Shown: positions 26,974 through 39,100 of the stretch, in pieces
Layout of the letters: the number at the start of each line of letters is the position of its first letter
Position numbering within the stretch: the first letter of the stretch is position 1
NCBI RefSeq assembly: GCF_030848805.1
Contig: NC_092361.1
Location: 6,324,001 to 6,388,000 of the forward strand
Direction of reading: 5' to 3'
DNA: 64,000 nt
Origin: Temnothorax longispinosus
Lineage: Eukaryota > Arthropoda > Insecta > Hymenoptera > Formicidae
Notes under the pieces: model-generated
Database searches by the model: none
What the model was told of the DNA's origin: nothing
The model's input: the letters and a program-made list of their open reading frames with translations, nothing else
Position numbers and translations under genes: made by a program

Positions 26974-29900
26974 GGATATGTGCGCTAATTGCGATAATAG
27001 TCAAGAGATATAACAAGTAAAATATACATATGTTCTTATGTATGTATATACGTAATCATAATATATACATATTATGATATCGCATTGTAAATCGCGAAAC
27101 CAATTTTCTCATTCGTTAAATAAAACAATACGAATCGCGTAAATTTCCTTTGATTAAGTGATATGGCTTGTTCAGTGACAAAAATTATTTCCGCCTCGCT
27201 CTGTCTTGTCCAGTCCCTTCTTGTTCCCGATGGATGTTTTCCCCTAACGCGTTATTCAATATCAAATCTTTTCTAATTATCTCTGTCTGCGTTAATTAAC
27301 TAATAAATTTTACATGTATTTATAATAGCAATATATATACAATGCATGACCCTCAACGGTAAATGTGCGTAATAGGTATAGTATTTATGCGAATGCACCT
27401 TTTGTGACAAAAAAAGCCGTCGGTCCTTTTTCTAAGCTGGAACATACAACTTATTTCGTACCTACGCGTCTTTTTTCCGGTTCTTTCTTCTACGTGACCC
27501 TGTCCTCCTTAAGGATACTCGTTTCCTGTTACGCTGGCTTTACGTTTGACATGTCTATTCGATACTTGTCTTAGTTTAGCGTCCTTTCTTAGAATATAAT
27601 ATCGGAGAGAAATTCTTTAATATCGACAAACAACCACATTACAGGTACAAACGTGTATCGCGAGATAGACGCCAGACGTAAACCCAGCATTGCGAATCTG
27701 ACAATCCTATAAACGTTCATCGGACTTGTTCAGCGGACAAGAATGCTTTTTTCTTTTGTGCTCTTCGCAGCTTTAATATAGATAGCGTTGAAAATATCGT
27801 CCCGCTCTGCATCTCAATCGAACGCTTTATATCAACTTCGAATCACGTGCTCGCGCGTGAACCAAGATTTTCGGATTCGGAGCATAATTTGAACGCGATT
27901 GCGTATGCCATGTCGCCGATCAAATTTACCCTCGCGGAAGTACACTGGCTACGTCATTGGCACTGTCAAAGCAGAGGAATAGGAGAGAAGCTTAGTTTCG
28001 CTATATGAACAAGAGCGAGATTCTTCGAGTTAAAAGACGATCTCGACTTTCGGTGGTCCTCGCTTTCCGGCCAACTTGCATCCGAGAGCGCGCGAGAACG
28101 TTATCGCATAATGTGAGAACAAAGTCTGCAATCGCAATCGGCGTTTACACGATTATTTACAAATTTATCTAGAGATATACAAGCTATGCCCTCGAGGCTA
28201 GAAAAATTACGGTCGCTCGAGCGCAGGAAGGCCGATCGTCGATCTATCGCGAAGTCATGGGAGAGGGAACGCGGGATATAACTCTCGCGATTTGTGCGTT
28301 TTCGCGAAATACGAGATAAACGTCGGCGAACCACCGATATTGCGGATTAAAGAGCGTTTCATACTAGTTTTACGTCTCGAATAATAGCCACCAGATGATC
28401 TCGAATAATAACCAGTTGTCTCCTTCCGCCAGACATCTCATATTTAATCTGCCCCTAATTTCGTCACTCGACGCACTCGACAGACACTCGGTGATAAGAG
28501 TCGCTGTTTATATGTACAGATTGCGATTTTGCGTCTCGATGAACGATGTTATCGTGATCACGTGCGACGCGATTGTTACGATGTGAGTCACTCGCGTTTT
28601 CAGCGTTAATATTTTTCTTAGACGTAGAATGTAAAACGTTTCAGGGAAAACAACTCTTCGCGTCGACAAACAACAAGCGCGTCAACCTTCGATCATCGAA
28701 AGCTAATTCGTATTCGTAGCGAAAACGTTTTTCTCAACTTGTGCGGTTCATATCTGGTTGACACAGTTCACTATCGGGGAACTCCGTAATCTAGACGCAA
28801 GACGGTTCGCGACGGATTTCAAATCTCAACCGTCGATATTCAACGACAGTAATTGTAACTATAATCCCGCGGGGCTCTCGTAAAAGTTCGAGGACTATAA
28901 GAACTTTCTATGTGTCTCTTCTGTTTACAGTAAATCTTACGACTTACTAGTTTATCGTAATCGTCGTGGAACGCTATAAATGCTCGGATGCGCGTTAACG
29001 AATCTTTACATCGCGCGCGTCGGCACTATGGCTACAATTACAATCATTGCTAAATTGTAATAATCGCTACTTTTTAGGGAAATAGCCGTAAGTACGATTC
29101 GGATAATTCGACCGTGATCGAATGCCGTTTTGAATCGAATAGCGCCAGCCTTAATTAGAAGTGCTCAGCAAGCGGTTAAATCGTTCAAAAGTCGATCGTG
29201 TACAATTTCGATCGTCGCTGTTACTGCGCTCGAGCCGATCGTCAGAAAAGAGAAAATTATGACTAGAGAAGAAGATTCGTATGTCGGATACGATCGATCG
29301 GCGGCCCGCCCGAGAGGGCTCGACCTACTCTTACAAGTAGCGTTATTAAAGTATTTGGTGTAAAAATAGGTATGATACACAGGCGTTGGGAGTGCGCAAC
29401 GCGCTCCCCGTTTCCAAAAGACGTGTCGATGTCTCCTTCTCGCGCAAACGACAAACTGCGCCCAGGAGTTTCATCGTATTTTTTTTTCTCAAAAATTTTT
29501 GTCCAATAAATATCAGCCTGTCAATTAAAAAGGATTTAAGCGACAAATCTCTAAAACGTTTTATCAAAAATTCTTGCCACAGACAGGTCAAAGACCCTCG
29601 ATGCAATCGTCATTTGAACTACTCTTGCAGCTCTCCTCTCTTTTTCTTTCCTTATCTCTTGACGCTGAAATCCTTTTTAATTTACAATATTCAAAGGCGA
29701 ATCCGCCGTAGATCCCCGCAACACCTCAGAGGAACGTTCTCGTCTTGATGTCGCTCCCTCTGTTTCCTTGACTACTTATCGTTACGATCCTCGCAATCTC
29801 TCAAAATTCGACTACAGTTGCCTTCGCGCGACAAAATCCCCGCTGAGGCTGATCCTCTTCGAGCGATTCCCTTCTCGCGTCGGTTCCGATTCAAATATTC

Positions 29901-30099
29901 CCCCTCGTAGCATAGCACCGGCGGCGCATAAGACCGAGTGAATCGCTCGTGAAAGCCGTTCCCGGCGATTCTTGGTGCGGCCACACCACCGTTTTCCTTC
30001 GAAATTCTGGCTCGGTGACGACCCAAAGCGTCGCGGCGCCACCGGGTCTCAGGTCACGTCCACGTTCACGAGTCCGTGAACCCGATCGTCGGCTGGCTG

Positions 30100-30186
30100 C
30101 TACGTCAGCAGCTTGAAGAACATCAAAGCTAGGGATATGTTGATGAACAGCACCAGCATCACGAGCTGCTGGCGGGAGAACCAGTC
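30100..30186 (-). CDS. jp: Junctophilin coding exon 11 (membrane anchor, stop)
   Basis: The acceptor ends CCGTACTGTTCCAG at 30187. It encodes 28 residues beginning DWFSRQQ, then a hydrophobic helix (LVMLVLFINISLALMFFKLL) and the stop TAG at 30102-30100. This is the C-terminal ER/SR anchor typical of junctophilins. It is too short to stand out as an open frame by itself. Confidence 0.95.
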   Translation of the reverse strand, partial: DWFSRQQLVMLVLFINISLALMFFKLLT

Positions 30187-33100
30187 CTGGAACAGTACGG
30201 GACATAACGTTAAGCGTTTTTCTTATCGCGAGCCGTTCAGCTTCGCCGCGTCGCGCGTCGTCGCCGCGCGCCGCTCGGAATCGGAGCCAAGAATTCGGCG
30301 AGGACGCCGAATGATTCATATCGACGTTACATGAGCAAAATTGTCTCCGCACGCGTAACATAACGCAGCGGCCGCTGCGCGTTTCTGTTACACTTCGTGT
30401 TTTTTAATCTCAAATATTTCGATTTTTATCATCGTGTTGTATTGAGATATCGGGAGAGTACGAGAGATACATTTATTTCGATTCCCTCGCACGACTGCGA
30501 AACTGGACCGAGCGAATGTTGATTTCTAGAACCGCGCGAGAACCTATTATAGAGTCGTAGCGTTTCTCGCGGTGCGTTATATTTTTGCGTAGCCAAGCCG
30601 AGACGCAGGACTCGATCCGAAATAAACCGTAACACTCTGCCAAGTGCCGCTCCGTGTTCTCTCTTGTTTTTATGAACGACCGGCGGCGGCGTCGGATTGA
30701 CGCCGCGCCATTGTCAACATCGACAAGTTTCGACGGTCAGGTAGAGACACGGGGGATACTCACTTTAACCTGTGGACTGACCAGGTACAAAAGCGGGTTT
30801 GCTCTGAGCCTCTCGCTCTCGTCGATCTGTCTGCGGATCTCCTCTCTCCTCATGCTGCTCAGGATACTAACTTCTTCCCTCGACAATGGTGCCGTGGCTG
30901 TGAGCTGGATCGGCTGTGCCACGTCCGGCAGTGACTTCTTTCGTTGAAGGGGCATTGCCGCCACCGGCATCGCCTGCACGAAGGAAATAAACGAGAAACA
31001 AAAAGAGAGAGATGGGCCTCGAGCGATGGATGCAAATTACTTATCGACACTATGTACATTGTATGTTCAACGTCATATATAGCGTCAAACGGGTATACAG
31101 CGGAAAGAGAATAACGGAGTTATTATCAGGCAATAGCAATTACTTCTGAGAGTGTATTTCTTACAGGGAATAACGTTAAGTTAATTACTGGGTGAGGTCA
31201 CGTGTTGGTTAATTTAATGAAACATCTATTTTTAATAAAGTTCAACGTAAAGTCTAAGATCGGTTTCGTGAATGTGTTATGCGTCAAGTTTATTGATGTG
31301 TATAACTCCAAAATTTGTCTTACTCTCTTTTAAATCTTTTTCAATTTTTAGCATTTGACTCGAGAATCAAGCGAACTAAACGTAAATTATCTGATGTGTT
31401 TGAAAAATTTTATTTATAAAGGTTTTTTCTTTTAAATTCACAAAAACTGCTTATTTTTTCCGCTCTGGATGAGAAAACTCTCTTAAGCGAAAAATTGTAC
31501 TCTATTCTATCCAAGATTATTAACCTTTGACATGGTTCCATTTTACTTTTTGAAGCTTTCGTTTTATATCAGAGCTGTATACACAAACGAGTGTTTCTCT
31601 TGTTCGAATTTCTGTTTGTTCGCTTGCGTGACGTCAAAAGTTAGACGGCTCTGTTTTATATCACTCTGTGAAGCTACCATTGAATTTTCCACTATTGACT
31701 ATCCAGACAATTGAATTTTTTTGTTCAATCTTCTACACGTAGCCAATTCACAGCTATGAGCGTAGAATTATATAATCACGATTCGTGTTAAAGAGTTAAA
31801 TTCTTTCAAGTTTTATCTTCTTAGTAGCATTCTTCACGAAACCGATTTAAAATTAGTTAGAGCGTCAAATTCCCGTAATTACGTGTTTTGTTAATTCAGC
31901 ATTTCATGCAAACGCAACGGGTGGCGAGGAGAAAGAGTACGAACGGAAGGGAGGGTCTTTGGAGCCGTTCCAAACCCAAGAGAGACGAGGTTTCGAGCAC
32001 CGTGGTGCAAGGGCCGAGGAGTCGAATCTCAGCCAAAATGACTCGTCGCGTCGACCTTCGCATTCTTATCGCACGATTAGATAAATCGATTTTTCCAAAG
32101 CCGTAGCTTTAAAGGAAGACTTATCCGTTAAAAATAAGATTTTAGGCAAAAAAGTAACGTAAACAAAATACAAGCGGTATTAATTTCAGAATTGCAAACT
32201 TTGAGTCATAAAGGCGTTTTGTAGGGACGTTCGGTAAGAACAGATCAATCGCAATCTGTTATTCCCTCTCCAAATTTATTAAAAAGCTCTACCACTAGAC
32301 CACACTGCCGCCTTTGTTATGACGCATTCTACTCGTAAACCCTCGTTCTTCGCTTCGTCAAGCGTGCGTTGTCGCTAAACACAATTGATTCCATCCCTAA
32401 CGATCGCGCAAACAAACATTTCTTCCCGTTCATTATCTATCTGTTGCGTTGTTTTTTTTCCCCCTATCTTCACCCCGTACTTTCTTTTAAGGAGAAAATT
32501 CTCGTTACAGCCCACCCTGCGTGAACTTTCACGCAGAACGTGAATTTGCTCTGCGTACCTCCACGGGAGGTGCGACGATCCAGGACTCCGAGGCCCGTCT
32601 GGCCATCAGAGCGGGGCTGCATAGCAACGCCTCCTCCTCCTCGTCCTGCTCGATCCAAAACATCTCCGTTCTCACGATGACTCGCGGGTACTCTCAGAGT
32701 ACATTAAAATTTTTTGGGTTCTTAACCACCTGCGAAGAAGAGAATCATTCCCGTTCACTTGGCTCAATTTCTCTTTTCTAAATTGCACTTTCGTCCCAGT
32801 GCACACATGTCGATTCAATAAATTTTTCTTTAAAATTTATAGTGAACTCACAGCTCGCGTCGTTGAACATGCCCAGTGATGGTACAAGCAATTTTCTTCA
32901 ATTTTCTTCAATAATCGGTATTATTTGCAAGTGAAACCAGGTGCGTGTACCGTGATTAAAGCTTACGGTTATAATTATTAAGTTGTTATTAGACTGTCAC
33001 TTTTGTACATCGAAGAAAAACCAAGCGAACATTGATGTGACACTGTTCTTTTCGAATCCACGGTACGTTAAGTCCGGGGGATCATTCCGGAAGCAATAAC

Positions 33101-36100
33101 ATAAACCAGCTGGCGCTTCCGTTCACACCGGACTTTCTCTTTCTTTCTTTCTCTCGACCGGAAGTGCCTTCTGAAACTGCGCGAGCGTCTGTTCGCATTC
33201 GAGGATGTAACCCGTTCGTGCTTATCTCTCGGCCATTTTTCGACGATTTCTGGGGCCAAAGGAGGCGAATCGAAGTGTGAATTACGGATTCGCAGCCTCC
33301 CGGTAAGGAAGCCGGGCCGCAGACTGAACGGCCCTGGCTAGCACGACCGAAATAGAGCGATGCCCCACTATCTTCGAAATAACTTCGCCGAGCGTCGCGA
33401 CGCCCGTGGAGATCTGCGTCGGGACGCTGCCAGAACTCTGTCGATCCTCGCAGCTCTGTGATTTACGAGGCTGATTTACGACAGCGGATATGGCGTAAGA
33501 AAAGATTACTCGAATCTCAAAATTTGGCCCATAATTTTCGGTTTGCTGACGTTTGACGAATTATTCGGTTTCTCGTTCGAAAAATCTATTTACAAGTTGC
33601 CATATTTTCCTAAATATTTTCCAAGTAACCAAAATTATTTCAAAATTTAAAATATTAAAATGTTAGGAAAAAAAAAAAACGGAAAAGAATCCAAAACTCG
33701 CGCGAATTACAAGGTTTATCGTGCCATCGTACGAGACGTTCTTCGTGTGAAGCGCAAATCAAGTCCAAGTCCAGACCCGAATAATCTGACTCATGCATTT
33801 GGCATGCGCATATATACGGCGAGAGTTTCGGGATTTTCACGCGCCAAGAAAACGTCCGTCCCACTTATTTGCAATTTCTTTGTCTGTCATTTATCGCGTT
33901 GCGCAGCCCGCCCGTTGCTGCAGTTTAGTTAATCGTACCCGGCGAAGTAATTCGACTGGCATGGTGCAACGCTTTAATTTGCTTCGCTAATGGCGCGATT
34001 ACCTCGGGGCAATTCTCTTATCGAATCGATTGTTTAATCCGGTTTAATTAATGCATGACCGTTAATGCTGTAATAATTTTTCATGGGAACAATTATATTC
34101 GCGTCGACACAAATTTATTTATACTCAATCAGATTAACATAACAATAAACAATGACGAATAATTAGTTTGCCGAGCGGTTTGTCACACTTGCCCGCGGAA
34201 AAGAAAACGTTAATATACCGTTTTGAAGCTTCTGCGATGCTTTTGCACGTCGTTGGAAAGATACGATACTATACAGTATACCTCAAATGAGGCTTGACAA
34301 ATTGTGAGAAATGATAATGAGGAAATTAATATTAAAGCCGGAATTTCCATGGCCTCGTTCACGAATTGCATACAATCGTACAGCCTTCATTGTTTGCGAT
34401 CTTTCTCGCGAATCTCCATATTGCCTACAATTTCCATAGAGCTCGTTTAAATATTATGATTGCGCAATTGAATCTCAGTAGTACATTAACATCTTATTAT
34501 GTGAAATGCACATACTTCAGCAGCCATCAATTGTTTTCCAATATTCAACTCGGTATTGATTTTTTCGTCTTGACGAATATTACTAATAAATACTTAAATA
34601 GCTTTTGTGAAAAAAGTAATATAAATAAAATTTTAATTAAAATTAATAGCTTCTGTGAAAAAGTAATAAAGGCAATAAGAAGTCCGATTTACGCGATGCT
34701 CTTTAATTTGTCATCAATAACAGCTTATACATGATATACATAAATACATTCAGTACATCGAATCAACGTTTGCAACGTCGTTGTTTGGTGAACGGAAATT
34801 GGTACAATTTCTACATTAAGATCGACTTTCTCCGGAATGTAATCTGGAAATTTACCGAGTATGTACATTATCTATTTCGATCCTCGTGTCTCTGATCTTC
34901 TACATCTACGACTACATATCTACAAATAATGGTGCGTCACGCTATAAATAAGAACGTGATTATATCTGACTCGTTAAATGTCTAGAAAAGCTCTCGTAAG
35001 GTCAAACAGAACAACGCTTTTCGCAAGGTTGGCACTTGAGTGCGAGATTAAGAAAGGTACTATTTTCAACGTTGACGGAATGTCGATGCTTCCCTCGTGC
35101 TACCTCTCTTCCCGAACAGTCGCGTGATATCATACTATACTTGAAATTCGTCATAAGCGAGTAACTTGTGAACACATGGGTAGATTAACGGCTTAAGTCA
35201 AAATTCAAGTGTTTGTTTGGGAATGTTGCATTCGGAGTTGCATTTGCGCGCCATTGTTGCATTTTATGCGGACCCGCACAAATCGTAAACCCTTTCGCTC
35301 CGCATTTTTGTGCTTTTGTGCAACCGTCATTATTGTCGAAACCATGATTTGTGACTTAAGGTGTTAACGCAGATTATATTGAATATCTTGAATATCATTA
35401 AATCGGCCCTGTATGAAAATATAACGAGTATATTCCTTCATAGTTTCATTAAAAACTTCAAAGAGTAGTATCTTGTTTGTGCGATCTTCAATATAATTTC
35501 TATCGATTAGAATTTCACATTCCGATTGTATAGGCCGGTTAAGAGTTACGCTCACAGTTACAAGTATATCGTTGGCAAAATTGATCGTTAAAGGTCTGCT
35601 TTTAATCTTATTATTGTACATAATTTCGCCATATCGTCTGCTCATAAATTCCAGTATTAGCCTTATTTACACATGCAGGGAACATACTCAATATGTAACC
35701 TGGACGTCTTCCTGTATAAAGAATCATCGTATAAATGTATTTTAACACAGGCGGTCATAAAACTCACGTTTGCAGTTCTCTCTTTCTTCTCGACCGTTCA
35801 TTTCTTTCAGTATATATAAAATAAGCTTTCGCACTTCGCACTTATCTTTTCCTTCGCGTTAACAGTAGGCGGCAAATTATTCTACGCGATGATTCATAGG
35901 CGTGCGCGACGTGCGTGAAACAAGTAACGTACTACAATATAACGCCCGTACATATACCTATGTGTATCGGCAACTGGCAACGGCGACTAACATCGTAGAT
36001 TTAATTAGGCTCCTGCGTGCTTAAGGCTCATTTCGTATCGAACGTCTCTCCCCCGCGATTTACTTTCATTTTAACAAGTCCCTGTCTGTGCACATGGCGC

Positions 36101-39100
36101 CAAATATATAGACTCGACTTCACGACAAGCATGCGTTAGAAAAACAACGTCTCCAACCAGAAAACAGGAAAAAGAAGCGGCGTGGAGGTGGTAGGTATAT
36201 AAGTGAGTCTCTACTCTCTTTTGTAAAGCTCGTACGCGCCTCGTACGTTTGCGATCTCAATGCGTAATAATATCTAATTAGCAGTCTCCCTCTCTGTAAT
36301 AGCAATACTAATATTTGATAAGTCGTAAGTGTGTAAAACCATTTGGGTTGTGAGTCTGAATACAGCATAGCGAAATTGAACTAGAGCGATATCTGAGAAT
36401 GTAAATTGAGTGGTATCGATCGGTCGAATAATCTAGGCGAATAATCTAGGAGAGGTGGCTATAGCGAGAGGGCTCAGAAGAAGGGTCGAAAGAGGCTTGA
36501 AATATGGTTAAAGAGGGTTAAAATAGAATGGAAGAGCAAAAATGAATGGTCCCCGCCTCCACGCCGCGGGCTAGGCTTACCTTCCGAAGTCCGTTAATTA
36601 GCTCGGTTAATGGACGTAATAAGCGTGCGCTGACTTATAGCTCAGCTCCGCGCAAATGTTTACGTTTCGTATATATATATATGTACGCATGCAATTAACG
36701 TAGATTGCTTAATGCTTGATTCGAATAGCTATTCGCAAAGAAGAAAAAAAAAAGATAAAAAGAAACGGAATGTCACATGTAATGTAGAACAGAATTGCGA
36801 AGAAAGATTCGTTTCGCTTTTTCAGCCGCTTTACAAAGTGGAGAGCCAACTCGCATATCACTCCGATTTAACATAGTCGGTACTGTGCAAATATCTATAC
36901 ATATACCTATACATACATCGTACATATACACAGACATGTACGTTTATGCTCGTAAGTGTAGTTTATACTCTCTGCGCGAATTAATAATCTTATTTAAGTA
37001 TAGAGTGTACCGAGCGAAAAAAAAAATAAATCGGAGGGCATTTAGTCGCTTCGTCTCTCTTGCTGAAAGGAACTGTACACAGTGTTACATTTATTGTTCG
37101 TTGAACTGGTCCGTCGACGATCTCGCATGTTACCCAATGAGCGCAATAGATCGTATCTCGAATTGATACAATGAGGCGACGTCGTCGTTGCCAATCTACG
37201 TTTCCAAACACGGTTTGCGAAATCCACAAATCGCTCTAACACGCGTAATTCCGTTTCTCAACAGCGTTTCCTAACGACAGCGATCCTCTTTCGTGACCAA
37301 GACGAAACACGATCTAAGATATCTCGAGAATCTTTAAGCTCTCTACCATTTCTTGTCGGCTACGTTTTGATCGTCGTTTATTTAATCCTGGAATTAATTC
37401 ATGCTCTCTTTATCATCATCAGCCGCGATATCTGTTGCAATAAATTTAAATAGATTATACTATCTTCCTGCACTTTGGAACTCGTTGCGTAAGTATTTGT
37501 ATGCTATTGATTAGTGCACGCTATTGATAAATATTAATACGCAGCATCAACACGAATTTATTCCAAGATCAATGCCGATGATCAAAAATTGACGATAACT
37601 CTAGATTGTTCGCGTGAGTGAACAAATCGTGTCACTCACTAGGCTCGCAGTGTTCCCATAGAAAAATAACTCGGTCTCCCATAAATATGCATTGCTCATC
37701 TCGAATGCGCTTCCTTCAACCGCGACTCTATTAATGAGCGTCCTTTATTGTTCGACATCGCGGCGAAGTTAACAGCTAATAGCGATCTACACCAGGTACA
37801 AGTGTCTCCTCCATCAAGCGTTACGTGTTACGTCCCATAACATAGCACCAAAATTTTTCACGAAAAATGTTATTAGAAAATTCTCTCATTTTCGTATAAG
37901 GCCCCGCTCTGGAAACCTGCCCCAAGTTTTCATCAAGTGAACGTGCGTAAACTGCGAAAATCCAACCGGTCCGACGAGAACCAAACGTGTCGGTTCTAAC
38001 CGCGAGCCTGCGCTTCCGCAGTTGCTTTAACCATATAATTAACTATTCGGACACGACGTTCAAGCCGCCCAATCGCGTCTTTGTTAGTTAAGGTAACATC
38101 GGACGATACAGAGACTCGTAAATTCATAGAAAAATATCGTCAATGCGTGCGTTTAAAATTGCCCCGAGACAAGATTGGTTATATCGGAACTTAATTCGTT
38201 CTGAACTATTCAACGCCGGGGTGAGTTGGGCGGAAACGGCGACCGGGGTTGTGCGCGGATTGTAATTTCTTATTATTCCGATTTGGCTCGAATTGCGACG
38301 CGAGCCTCTCGAAAGCTACGCTTCCTTGCCAACCGCTATTGCATAACATCGCTCTGTATACATATTTTATACTTATACTCATAGGGTTGCGCGGCCCTTT
38401 GACGTTGCGGCGAAGGCGGGGACCGTCCGGCCTGCTTCCTGGGATGGCATGCACAGAACACAGCACAAAACGCCACACAGTTACACAGAGAGACAAATAG
38501 AGACAGAGAAGAGAAGAGAAGAGATACAGATAGGTAAGGTAGGCTAGATAAGAGAGGCGAGTATGGTGAGAAAAATCTGAACGAGGAAAAATCGGGAGAG
38601 AGAATGGGGGTGCGTGTCGAGAACGCAGGCGAGGTGCAAGAAATATATCGTAATAAAAAAATGCAGTATAAAGGGCGAGGTGATTATAATCGGGTTTATG
38701 AAAATAATTCCGGAATTGTTTGTCTGGAATTCGCAGCAGAATGACATATTAAACTAATATAGCGTATTTTTGATATCATTTTATGGCAGTCCTAGTCATT
38801 AGATTATGTATAATAATAACCGCCGGACATTAATGAATAATCGCTTGCGTTATTATATCCATAATTGGCCGGAGATTATTATTATTCATAATTCACTGCG
38901 ATTATATACATAATCGCTTTATCAAAATCTTCGTAACAATGCGAAACGAGAAACATTTAAAAGATGACTTTTAATCGGGATTTCAAAAAGTCACGTAGAA
39001 TTTCGTTAAATTCCTTTTGTCTGTCGCTTTCTGCTGCGAGGAGAAATTTAAATCTAATATCGTTCGATTTATACGTGCGATACCTTCTTGGGAATCATCG

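Larger units (their letters stand above)
18621..30099. other. Region between RB1CC1 and junctophilin
   Basis: About 11.5 kb with no gene I can support. The right end must include the junctophilin 3' UTR (minus strand, below 30100), but I could not assign a polyadenylation site. It also holds a 147-bp fold-back MITE (19770-19916) and an (AAT)n microsatellite (26855-26973). Open frames here are short and of biased composition. Confidence 0.6.

Noticed and set aside
32286..32303. tRNA-like A box on the minus strand (GTGGTCTAGTGGTAGAGC)
   Set aside because: No B box at the expected distance and no cloverleaf could be drawn; at most a SINE relic.
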